Assembly (NCBI GenBank): GCA_964528755.1
Contig: CAZGWN010000058.1
Location: 1 to 25,999, forward strand
DNA: 25,999 bases
Direction: 5' to 3'
Source: Raineyella sp964528755
GTDB taxonomy: Bacteria > Actinomycetota > Actinomycetes > Propionibacteriales > Propionibacteriaceae
Shown here: piece by piece, positions 1 through 6,755 of the stretch
How the letters are laid out: every line of letters begins with the position of its first letter
How positions within the stretch are numbered: position 1 is the stretch's first letter
The notes under the pieces: model-generated
What the model saw: only the letters and a program-made list of their open reading frames with translations
Told to the model about the DNA's origin: nothing
The model's database searches: none
Translations under genes and position numbers: made by a program

Positions 1-301
1 CGGCACTGCGCACCAGGAGCGCGTTGCGCATCTCCCCCAGCCCGGTCGGCAGGCCGACGCTCAGGTACGCGTTGCCGTCTGCTCGGTCGGCGCCCGGCAG
101 CAGGCCGACGGTCGTCCCACCGGCCTCGTATGCACCCCTGCTGGCCGCCTCCATGACTCCGCCGAGTCCACCGGTGAGCACGATGGCGCCACGGGCGGCC
201 AGCAACCGGCCGACCTCCCGGGCCTGGGCCAGCAGGTCGGAGGACACGTCACGGCCGGGGCCGACAACGGCGACATAGGGGGTGTCCTGCGAGAGGATCA
301 T
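1..301 (-). CDS. LOG / TIGR00725-family nucleotide-binding protein, N-terminal part
   Basis: The first 100 residues are present and the rest lies beyond the window edge. The N-terminus reads as a Rossmann-type strand and loop (YVAVVGPGRDVS). A GAIVLTGGLGGVMEAASRGA segment follows, and then a GLPTGLGEMRN stretch. The glycine-rich TGGLGGVMEA motif and the downstream G-MRN are typical of the SLOG/LOG superfamily and best match the TIGR00725 branch. That branch includes proteins annotated as possible lysine decarboxylases or DNA-transport-associated, with no firmly established reaction. ATG at 301 is chosen because the nearby upstream ATG runs into a stop in its frame. The gene lies 83 bp downstream of the aldo/keto reductase on the same strand and may share its transcript. 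The family call is fairly sure; the function is unknown. Confidence 0.75.
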   Translation of the reverse strand, partial: MILSQDTPYVAVVGPGRDVSSDLLAQAREVGRLLAARGAIVLTGGLGGVMEAASRGAYEAGGTTVGLLPGADRADGNAYLSVGLPTGLGEMRNALLVRSA

Positions 302-384
302 GGCTCCATCATGACCCGGCCCCGATCCGCGGCCCGTGACCGCTCACCCGGGCCCGGTGACGGCGTCGATCCCCGGACGCCCCC

Positions 385-1377
385 TCACCACTGCGGGTGG
401 ATCTCCGCCCGCAGCAACCGGTCGTACACCTTGTGCACCACGACGTCGAACGCGTCGATGTCGAAACCACCGTCCAGCAGCTGCGCGGCCTCGGCGTTGG
501 CCGCGGCCTGCCGGGGATTGCGGGCTCCGGGAATGACCGAGGTGACCCCGGGGCGGGAGGCCGCCCAGGCCAGCGAGGCCGCGGGAAGGGACACGCCCTC
601 GGGCAGGGCCGCGGCAAGTTCGGCGGCGGCCTCCAACCCGGTGGTGAAGTCCACCCCGGAGAAGGTCTCGCCGCGATCGAAGGCCTCGCCGTGCCGGTTG
701 TACGTGCGATGGTCGCCGGGGGCGAATGTGGTCGAGGCGGTGTAGCGCCCCGACAACAGGCCCGAGGCGAGCGGCACCCGTACGAAGATCGACACGCCGG
801 CCGCCCGGGCCGCGGGCAGCACCTCGTCGAGCGGCTTGAGGCGGAACGGGTTGAGGATGATCTGCACGTTGGTCACCGCCGGGCGGGAGATCGCCGCCAG
901 CGCCTGGGCGCAGGTCTCCACGGACACCCCGTACGCGGCGATCGACCCGTCGGCGACCAGCGCATCCAGCGCGGCATAGGTGGCGTCGTCGTCGATGACC
1001 TCGCCGGGCGGGCAGTGCAATTGGATCAGGTCCAGGGTCGACAGACCCAGGCGCCGCCGCGAGCCGTCGACCCAGGAGCGGAAGTTCTCCGCACTGTAGT
1101 TGGCGGCGACCTGCGGCAACTGGCGGCCCATCTTGGTCGCCACCGTCACCCGTACGCCGGGGTGGGTCGCCAGGTAGCGACCGATCAGGGTCTCCGACCG
1201 GCCGTCGCCGTAGACGTCGGCCGTGTCGATCAGGGTGACACCGTGACCGATCGCCGTGTCGAGCACCGCGATCGCCTCGTCCTCGGTCACATTGCCCCAG
1301 TCGGTGCCGAGTTGCCAGGTGCCCAGCCCGAGGGCGGATACCTGGCGGCCGGTCCTGCCCAGCGATCGTTGTTGCAC
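385..1377 (-). CDS. Aldo/keto reductase
   Basis: This 330-aa cytosolic NAD(P)H-dependent oxidoreductase belongs to the aldo/keto reductase superfamily, a TIM barrel that reduces aldehydes and ketones. The N-terminus has the usual LGRTGRQVSALGLGTWQLG strand. The catalytic tetrad is visible: Asp51 and Tyr56 in DTADVYG, Lys82 in VATKMG and His121 in LIQLHCP. C-terminal cofactor residues appear in SLAWAASRPGVTSVIPGARN, where the TSVIPGARNP stretch matches the family's phosphate-binding loop. Length is normal for the family. GTG at 1377 is preferred over an upstream ATG at 1449 because AAGGAG sits 8 bp before it and homology begins there. The substrate cannot be told; stress-related general reductases of this type are common in actinobacteria. 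Confidence 0.92.
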   Translation of the reverse strand: MQQRSLGRTGRQVSALGLGTWQLGTDWGNVTEDEAIAVLDTAIGHGVTLIDTADVYGDGRSETLIGRYLATHPGVRVTVATKMGRQLPQVAANYSAENFRSWVDGSRRRLGLSTLDLIQLHCPPGEVIDDDATYAALDALVADGSIAAYGVSVETCAQALAAISRPAVTNVQIILNPFRLKPLDEVLPAARAAGVSIFVRVPLASGLLSGRYTASTTFAPGDHRTYNRHGEAFDRGETFSGVDFTTGLEAAAELAAALPEGVSLPAASLAWAASRPGVTSVIPGARNPRQAAANAEAAQLLDGGFDIDAFDVVVHKVYDRLLRAEIHPQW

Positions 1378-1463
1378 GTCACACGCTCCTTCGCGAGTCG
1401 TTACGTCGGTGATCGATCCGCCCCAGTCTCCCACATGGCCGCGCCGCACCGCCCCGGCGGTCC

Positions 1464-1703
1464 CTACCGGTTGAAGCCGCGCATCACGGCGTACCGAGCC
1501 GCCTCGTCACGGGTTCGCCGGTGCTCGGGCAGCCGTTCGACGGCGTCCCCGAGGTCGTTGCCGAGCATGACGGCGAGCAGCCGGAGCGTGAAGGTGGAGG
1601 CTCGGCCGACCCATCGGAGCCAGGTGGGGATCGCGCGACGGGCCTCTCGGCGGGTGGCCCCATCCGCGGCGGACGAGCAGGGTATCGATCGGGTCAGGGC
1701 CAT
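1464..1703 (-). CDS. Small hypothetical protein (79 aa)
   Basis: I do not recognise this family. The product is basic, with a central hydrophobic/aromatic stretch (IPTWLRWVGRASTFTLRLLAVML) followed by a charged helical tail (ERLPEHRRTRDEAARYAVMRG). AGGAAGG lies about 7 bp before the ATG. A candidate promoter at 1764-1792 points at it. It is divergent from the CGNR regulator and shares that regulator's control region, so it may be a target. Nothing decides function; it could also be a chance open frame in GC-rich DNA. Confidence 0.5.
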   Translation of the reverse strand: MALTRSIPCSSAADGATRREARRAIPTWLRWVGRASTFTLRLLAVMLGNDLGDAVERLPEHRRTRDEAARYAVMRGFNR

Positions 1704-1763
1704 GATCCGGCCTTCCTGGGTCGGGGCGAGGGGCGGGTGATCCTCCCCTCCGTCACGTGTAGA

Positions 1764-1792
1764 ACAATATCAACGCGTGACGCCGATGTCAC
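1764..1792 (-). promoter_or_regulatory. Candidate sigma-70-type promoter for the 79-aa gene
   Basis: On the minus strand GTGACA (five of six -35 positions) is separated by exactly 17 bp from TATTGT (fits TAnnnT). Its -35 falls inside the left arm of the inverted repeat at 1782-1823, so a repressor bound there would block it. Predicted from sequence only. Confidence 0.4.
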
Positions 1793-1823
1793 GGGTTGGT
1801 TGTGGTCAATCCGTGACATCGGC
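1782..1823. promoter_or_regulatory. Operator-like 13-bp inverted repeat in divergent control region
   Basis: GCCGATGTCACGG at 1782-1794 is matched perfectly by its reverse complement CCGTGACATCGGC at 1811-1823, with a 16-bp spacer. The left arm also overlaps a second inverted repeat, CGTGAC-N6-GTCACG (1776-1793), and another CGTCACG lies at 1751. The cluster sits between the divergent 79-aa gene and the CGNR regulator, so autoregulation by the CGNR protein is a natural guess. A hairpin in RNA is the alternative. Confidence 0.5.
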
Positions 1824-1904
1824 CGACCTGGCCTTGGCCTGCTCGGCTACCATGCCGTGCAAGGAACCCGACGATCCCGTGCCGGCAGGAGTTCGCACCG
1901 ACCC

Positions 1905-1936
1905 GGGTTCCTGGCGACACGGGTTCCTGGCGACAC
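1905..1936 (+). repeat. Two exact tandem copies of a 16-bp unit
   Basis: GGGTTCCTGGCGACAC occurs at 1905-1920 and again at 1921-1936 without interruption, ending just before the GGGAGG ribosome binding site of the CGNR gene. A partial complementary copy (GGAACCC) lies at 1863-1869. It looks like a recent slippage duplication in the 5' leader. Confidence 0.85.
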
Positions 1937-1948
1937 GGGGAGGACAAC

Positions 1949-2527
1949 ATGGCCGCTGACACCGACACTTCCACCACGACCTCGGTCACCCCGTTGCCGA
2001 TGAGCCTCGTGCTGTGGGTTGTCAACAAGTACGGCCAGGTGCCGAGGGCGGCGGCCCACGAGAGCAACGACCCCTACCCCGACCCGACCGGCGGCGGCGC
2101 TCCCGAGTCCGCTCTGCGACGGCTCCTCGGGCCGCTGGACCTCGCCGAGCTGATCACCACCGCCGACGCCGTGCACCCGGTTTTCGCCGCGACATCGGGC
2201 GCGGCCTGCGCCGATCACCTCAACAGGCTGACCCGCGCCGCGGGACTGGCCCCCTCCTGGGTCGCGGACGGGCGGCACGTCCACCAGTCGTGGGTCGGGC
2301 ACCGGAGCCAACAGCGGCTGCTGGCGGCCTCGGCCGTCGCACTCCTGGACCACCTGCTGTCCGACCCCGACGCCGCCCGGTTGGGCACCTGCCAAGGGGC
2401 AGATTGCGCCGACGCGTACGTCGACCAGTCCCCGGCCGGCTGCCGGCAGTACTGCTCGCTGACGTGTCAGAACCGGGCGCGCACCCGGGCCTACCGGGCC
2501 CACCGGCGGGCCGAACAGCGGAGCTGA
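1949..2527 (+). CDS. CGNR zinc-finger (ABATE-type) transcriptional regulator
   Basis: This 192-aa protein has the two-part layout of the CGNR family: an N-terminal ABATE-like region of about 140 residues, thought to sense stress or a ligand, and a C-terminal zinc ribbon. The ribbon shows Cys148-x4-Cys153 and Cys169-x3-Cys173, followed by a basic helix (NRARTRAYRAHRR) that matches the family's NRAKxRxYRxR DNA-binding tail. The signature CGNR itself reads CQNR here, and an extra cysteine (165) sits between the pairs. GGGAGG lies 5 bp before the ATG. It is a presumed DNA-binding regulator, possibly of itself and the divergent 79-aa gene through the inverted repeats upstream. Family call is confident; targets are inferred. 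Confidence 0.85.
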   Translation: MAADTDTSTTTSVTPLPMSLVLWVVNKYGQVPRAAAHESNDPYPDPTGGGAPESALRRLLGPLDLAELITTADAVHPVFAATSGAACADHLNRLTRAAGLAPSWVADGRHVHQSWVGHRSQQRLLAASAVALLDHLLSDPDAARLGTCQGADCADAYVDQSPAGCRQYCSLTCQNRARTRAYRAHRRAEQRS

Positions 2528-2531
2528 CGCC

Positions 2532-2578
2532 ACGACACGGGTGGGCACCCGCGGAAGCGGATTGCCCACCCGTGTCGT
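2532..2578. terminator. Bidirectional hairpin terminator
   Basis: A perfect 16-bp stem (ACGACACGGGTGGGCA at 2532-2547 with its complement at 2563-2578) closes a 15-nt loop. It starts 4 bp after the CGNR stop codon and lies between two convergent genes. There is no clear U-tract, as is common for actinobacterial hairpins. Confidence 0.7.
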
Positions 2579-2618
2579 CGGGTGTGTCAGCGGGCCGGCC
2601 GGGGCGAACCCCGTCCGG

Positions 2619-2726
2619 TCACTTGCAGTTCACCGCCTGGTACGGGGCGGTGACAGTGGCGTAGTGCCCCTCGCCGTCCACCCACGTGTAGCCGGCGACG
2701 GTCGCCTCGCCCTTCTTCAGCTTCGT
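2619..2726 (-). other. Stranded C-terminal tail of the GH43 gene, beyond an in-frame TAA
   Basis: After the TAA at 2727-2729 the same frame stays open for 35 more codons, to TGA at 2619-2621. The translated tail begins TKLKKGEATVAGYTW and ends TAPYQAVNCK. It looks like the missing end of the small beta domain that starts with the Gln-Cys-Val-Asn-Gly segment around Cys1126 in the preceding gene. The AVNC ending, which I recall from actinobacterial secreted glycosidases, would supply a partner cysteine. This suggests a point nonsense mutation (for example CAA or AAA to TAA), or a base-call error. Confidence 0.7.
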
Positions 2727-5700
2727 TTAGGACAACTCGAACAGCTTGTACACGGCATCGCCGTCGGCCACCTTGGTGAACTTGGCGGTGGCGTCGGGGA
2801 TGCTCAGCCGGATGTCGGCCGGCACCCCGGCACGGTTCTTCGCCCACACCGCGATGGCCGCCTTGCCGTTCACGCATTGGGATCGGGCGTTGACGTCCAG
2901 CGCGACCTCACCGGGGCCGGGAGCCGGGTCGACCGGCGTCAGGCCGGCGAGTGCGGCCTGCAGGGCCTGGAAGGCGGCGTCGACCTGCTGCTGGGTCGCC
3001 TTGGCGTCGACCAGCACGGCCTTGGCCTGCTTGCGGGCCGCGTCGAACGGCTTCCAGCCGGACGGTTCGTAGTCGGCCTTCTTGAGGCCTTCCACGTCGA
3101 GGTAGAGAGCCGACAGGTCGGACTTGTCCACCGCGGCGCCGCCCAGCGGCTCCAGGTTGTCGATGGCCGTGTCGATCGCCGCCACGGCAGAGGCAATGGT
3201 GGCCTCGGTCGTGGCGCCCGACTCGCGGAGGGCGACGGCGTCGTCGACCGCGGCGTCGAGGGCCTGCAGGCTCGCGAAGGTGTACCTGCCCTGGTCGTCC
3301 ACGAGGATCTGCTGACCCCGCGCGATGGCGGCATCCAGCGCGGAGGTGTCCGCCGCATGGTCGTCGCCGACGACGGAGATCTCGTAGACGCCGGAGGCCC
3401 AGTCACCCTTGCCGTTCCCGGTGATGTTCAGCTTGATGTACTTGTAGACCCCCGAGACCGCGTCGCTGTTGTAGCCGTAGTTGCGGTTGTCGACCGCGTC
3501 CACCAGCAGATCCCAGGTGGTTCCGTCGGTGCTGCCGTAGACACGGTAGTAGTGCGCGGCCTCCGACCCGCCGATGAGGCGGCTGGAGAATCGCACGTCG
3601 CTGACGACGGCCGGCTTGGGCAGTTCCAGCGTGATCCAGTAGTTGCTGCCGACGCCGCGGAAGAACGGCTCGATGTCGTCGTAGTTGTCGACGTCCCAGT
3701 CCTCGCCGTCGATCACGACCGAGGGGTCGTACGGCTCGCCGGTGCCGCCGCTGATGGCCGGCGTGGAGGAGGTCACCACCACCCCCTGGTCCTGGGCGAG
3801 GTTTCGCGACTGCGGCGCGACAAGGGACAACGTACCGTCGTCGGCGCGGCTGATCTGCACCGACGACGCCGGGGTGAGAGTGGCCTTGCCCGGCGTGCCG
3901 AGCGGCCCCTCGGCCTCGTTGTCGATGGTCAGCGGGTAGATGGTGTAGGTCGACTTGCCCAGCGCCGAGGGGTTCCAACGGTCACCGAAGAAGAGGTACT
4001 GCGGGTTCTCGGCGGTGCCGATCTGGAAGATCCTGGTCGGCTGGCTGCGATAGTTGGTGTTGTCGCCGAACGGCTGCAGTGCGCTCCAGACCGCCTCGCC
4101 GTTGCGGTGCCCGAGCGAGGGCTGTGCGCTGTCCGGCGTGGTCTTCGGGTAGGCGCCGTTGTCCTGCGGCCCGTCGAAGTTCTCCCGGTCGACGAAGTCC
4201 GCGTTGGTCGCGATCCCGGCGCTGTTGCGGGGCTGATCGAATCCGGAGGCGATGTCCGAGGTCCTGGCGTACTGGCCCTGGTTCGGGTTCCAGCCGGACT
4301 GGTAGGAGGTGAACAGATAGACGAACTCACCCACCCTGATCGGGGCGGGGGCCTCCCGGTGCTTGCCGACGTAGATGTCGTACTCCTTGGTCGGGTCGAC
4401 GGCGGTGAAGTCGTCGGTCAGCTCCCAGACCCGGATGTAGATGTGATCCTGTGCGGTGATCAGGTAGGCCTTGCCGGTCTGCGGATCCTGCCACACGGTG
4501 AAGTCCCGCGACCCGTAACCGAGGTTGTCGCCCTTGACCTGGACGACGTCGGTCGGGTCGACCCCGTCGGCGGTGAAGTAGACCTCGGCGCCGAAGGTCG
4601 GCGAGTACAGGTTGATGTGCTTGTAGCCGATGGACTGGTACTTGCCGGCCGGCGCGGAGATCACCGGGTCGAACACCGGTACGGAGGTGCGCTCGGCCTC
4701 GGTCGCCAGTCGGTAGTCCACCGAGGTCGTCGTGCTGGCCTCGCCGTCCAGGAAGGACGTCGCCCGTACGGTCAGCGTCCGGCCGGGTTCGACCAGGTCG
4801 GAGACAGTGATGTGGTTGCCGGCGTTCAGGTAGTACCGGGTGGAGTTCTCCCCACCGATCTCGGGTTCGCTGCCGTCGGTGGTGTACCAGATCTCCCCCT
4901 TGGACTGGGGCGCGGTGATGAACACCATGTCCTGGGGATTGACCAGCACCGCGTCGTCGTCCGGGTCGGCCTTTTCGTCGATGCCCGGGTGGAGCGTCGG
5001 CGCCGCCAGTTCGTCGAAGGTGTCGGCACCGGACTCGACGATGTCGTACGTCGACGACACCGTGGCGGAGGCGTCGATGTCGTTGTCCTCGCCCGGACCG
5101 GACACCGTGGCCGGCTCGGCGCCGTACGTACCCGCCTTGGCCGGGTAGCGGACGAGTTGCTCGGGCTTCTGCTGCGACACACCCACCGAGGCCGCGGCCT
5201 CCTGGTAGAGATCGTAGAACCGGGTGTCGTAGTCGGTCATCCGCACGGCGGCGGCCTTCACGGTCGTGTCCTGCTTGATGTTGTCCAGCTCGAAGGACCA
5301 GGCCCAGCCCGTGGACCCGTAGCTGTTGGCCACGCTGCTGTCCCCGAACCGCTGGGTCTTGGGCTTGGCGGAGGTCACCTTCTTGGTCGCCACCTTGATG
5401 GTGCCGCCCTTGCCGTCCGGCACCTCGACGGTCTCCCCGTCCTCCGTGGTGACGGTCGGCGCCTTCTCGTAGAGCTTGGCGGTGTACGGGTAGTCGGGCA
5501 CGACCGGCTTGCTCGGATTGATGTCACTCGCCCCCTCGACCTTGCTCGTGATCGAGGCGTCCCAGTCGCGTACGGCCGAGCCGTACCGGTTGCCGAAGGC
5601 CTCGGGGCGGTTGTCCCCCGCGCCCGGGCGGAAGTGCACGCTGGTGCCGTCCTGGCCACCCTCGATGGTGTACGGGCCGGTCACCGTGTCCGAGGTGGCG

Positions 5701-6251
5701 ACGACCAGTTCCGAGGCCGTGTAGCTGGCGGCGGTCTCATAGTGCGCCCACAGGACGTACTGGCCGGTCGCCTCGTTGTAGAGCAGCTTGGGTCGTTCGA
5801 GCTTGTTGTGGTTGAGGGGACGGTTGCCGCCCTCGTCCTGGCTCGACACGTCGAGGATGATGCCCAGGTCCTCCCAGTGTGTGAGGTCGGTCGACTTGTA
5901 CAGGTGGACCGGGTTGCCGACCGCGCTGTTGCTCGACTTGTCCTCACCCACCCAGAAGTAGGTGGTGACTCCGTCCGGGTCGGGACGATTGGTCTCCGGG
6001 TCGACCTTCTGTTCCAGGAAGCCGCCACCATGGGCCTGCACGGACTTCCCGTCGGTGTCCAACACCGTCTGGCCGTTGGGGAAGATGCCCGTGCTCGGCG
6101 CCGGCTCGGCCGCCCCCGCCGCGGCCGGCGCCATCAGGGCCCCCGCGGTGATCACGGTGACCGCCAGACCGGCCGCCACCACACGAGGAGGTCGGCCCCA
6201 CCCTGGCGTTAGCGCAAACAATCTGCGTCGAAATGCCGTTCCTGACTTCAT
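2727..6251 (-). CDS. Secreted multimodular GH43 glycoside hydrolase (exo-beta-1,3-galactanase-like)
   Basis: The 1174-aa product is predicted to be exported. A basic start (FRRR) is followed by a hydrophobic stretch and an AAAGAA cleavage region near residue 47. A five-bladed GH43 propeller begins at about 50 (SVQAHGGGFLE, then WVGEDK and ERPKLLYNEATG) and is interrupted at about 205. It resumes at about 578 with GSRDFTVW (Asp583), REAPAP (Glu633) and SQPT (Gln737). The roughly 370-residue insertion carries two chitobiase C-terminal-like folds (WYTTDGSEP near 450, YFTADGVDP near 555). Next come an F5/8-type C / CBM32-like domain (about 812-965), two FIVAR helical repeats (966-1103) and a small beta domain cut short by TAA. 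ATG at 6251 has AGAGGA about 6 bp upstream; an ATG five codons earlier is possible. Cleavage of beta-1,3-galactan side of arabinogalactan is the likely activity, by motif resemblance. No LPXTG or other cell-wall anchor is seen. Confidence 0.9.
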   Translation of the reverse strand: MKSGTAFRRRLFALTPGWGRPPRVVAAGLAVTVITAGALMAPAAAGAAEPAPSTGIFPNGQTVLDTDGKSVQAHGGGFLEQKVDPETNRPDPDGVTTYFWVGEDKSSNSAVGNPVHLYKSTDLTHWEDLGIILDVSSQDEGGNRPLNHNKLERPKLLYNEATGQYVLWAHYETAASYTASELVVATSDTVTGPYTIEGGQDGTSVHFRPGAGDNRPEAFGNRYGSAVRDWDASITSKVEGASDINPSKPVVPDYPYTAKLYEKAPTVTTEDGETVEVPDGKGGTIKVATKKVTSAKPKTQRFGDSSVANSYGSTGWAWSFELDNIKQDTTVKAAAVRMTDYDTRFYDLYQEAAASVGVSQQKPEQLVRYPAKAGTYGAEPATVSGPGEDNDIDASATVSSTYDIVESGADTFDELAAPTLHPGIDEKADPDDDAVLVNPQDMVFITAPQSKGEIWYTTDGSEPEIGGENSTRYYLNAGNHITVSDLVEPGRTLTVRATSFLDGEASTTTSVDYRLATEAERTSVPVFDPVISAPAGKYQSIGYKHINLYSPTFGAEVYFTADGVDPTDVVQVKGDNLGYGSRDFTVWQDPQTGKAYLITAQDHIYIRVWELTDDFTAVDPTKEYDIYVGKHREAPAPIRVGEFVYLFTSYQSGWNPNQGQYARTSDIASGFDQPRNSAGIATNADFVDRENFDGPQDNGAYPKTTPDSAQPSLGHRNGEAVWSALQPFGDNTNYRSQPTRIFQIGTAENPQYLFFGDRWNPSALGKSTYTIYPLTIDNEAEGPLGTPGKATLTPASSVQISRADDGTLSLVAPQSRNLAQDQGVVVTSSTPAISGGTGEPYDPSVVIDGEDWDVDNYDDIEPFFRGVGSNYWITLELPKPAVVSDVRFSSRLIGGSEAAHYYRVYGSTDGTTWDLLVDAVDNRNYGYNSDAVSGVYKYIKLNITGNGKGDWASGVYEISVVGDDHAADTSALDAAIARGQQILVDDQGRYTFASLQALDAAVDDAVALRESGATTEATIASAVAAIDTAIDNLEPLGGAAVDKSDLSALYLDVEGLKKADYEPSGWKPFDAARKQAKAVLVDAKATQQQVDAAFQALQAALAGLTPVDPAPGPGEVALDVNARSQCVNGKAAIAVWAKNRAGVPADIRLSIPDATAKFTKVADGDAVYKLFELS

Positions 6252-6463
6252 GTGATTCCTCTTCATCGTCGGTGATGTTGAGCCACGCACATGCCCGGAT
6301 GAATTTCCGGAAAGACCCGACAAAGGCCCCGAACAATCCTCCGCGACGCGCTCCCCACCTGACCGGTGGGATAATGGACAGCAGGCCGAGAACCGAATCG
6401 CGGCCGATGCCGAAGAACTCCTCGGCAGGCCTGGGCAATCGACCCTGCTGAATATTTGTGACG

Positions 6464-6492
6464 ACGTTAGCAGGGAGCCTCGGCACCTGCAA
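6464..6492 (-). promoter_or_regulatory. Candidate promoter of the 1174-aa GH43 gene
   Basis: On the minus strand TTGCAG (plus positions 6487-6492) and TAACGT (6464-6469) are separated by exactly 17 bp. This fits an actinobacterial housekeeping promoter with a TAnnnT -10. The start would be near 6457. Confidence 0.4.
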
Positions 6493-6552
6493 CTACTCCC
6501 CGTAGGATGATCGAAAGTGATCGGTTTTCCCCGGGCCGCCCCGACGTCCCCG

Positions 6553-6613
6553 CGCCCTGACCGGCGCTCCCGCGCCGCAGCCGGCGTCCGGCGCAGGGAC
6601 GCCGGTCAGGGCG
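6553..6613. other. Large hairpin between divergent genes
   Basis: CGCCCTGACCGGCG (6553-6566) pairs perfectly with its reverse complement at 6600-6613, closing a 33-nt GC-rich loop that can fold further. It could insulate the two divergent promoters, terminate a short upstream transcript or form an RNA leader structure. Confidence 0.55.
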
Positions 6614-6682
6614 GAGCTACCCCGATTCGTCACAAACCGTGGACGTACCCCTACCGGAGGTCGTAGGTTGTGGCCAAGTCTC

Positions 6683-6696
6683 TGGTGACGTCACCA
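6683..6696. promoter_or_regulatory. 14-bp perfect palindrome, LacI-type operator candidate
   Basis: TGGTGACGTCACCA is fully self-complementary and has the TG-N4-CG-N4-CA layout with a central CG seen in many LacI-family operators. It ends 59 bp before the ATG of the 2122-aa GH43 gene. A second small inverted repeat, ATCCC-AC-GGGAT (6696-6707), abuts it. No LacI gene is in the window, so the cognate regulator is unknown. Confidence 0.5.
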
Positions 6697-6755
6697 TCCC
6701 ACGGGATGTTTGCGCTACCAGTCCCGGCCACACCTGCGTCCAAGGACGGACCACC

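Larger units (their letters stand above)
6252..6755. other. Divergent intergenic control region of the two GH43 genes
   Basis: This 504-bp stretch is less GC-rich than its surroundings between about 6250 and 6530, and I find no convincing gene in it. It holds a candidate minus-strand promoter (6464-6492), a TGATCG direct repeat with a 10-bp period (6508-6513 and 6518-6523) just upstream of that promoter, a large hairpin (6553-6613) and a 14-bp palindrome (6683-6696). If the promoter is right, the minus-strand mRNA has a leader of about 205 nt. Confidence 0.6.

Noticed and set aside
2541..6212. Very long plus-strand open frame (about 1220 codons) opposite the GH43 gene
   Set aside because: Low-complexity Val/Gly/Arg/Asp translation with no domain; it mirrors third-position GC of the real minus-strand gene.
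5944..6492. Minus-strand open frame starting in the divergent control region
   Set aside because: It runs into the GH43 signal-peptide region in a different frame and turns into Gly/Arg-rich nonsense; no ribosome binding site seen. A short peptide in its first 70 codons cannot be fully excluded.
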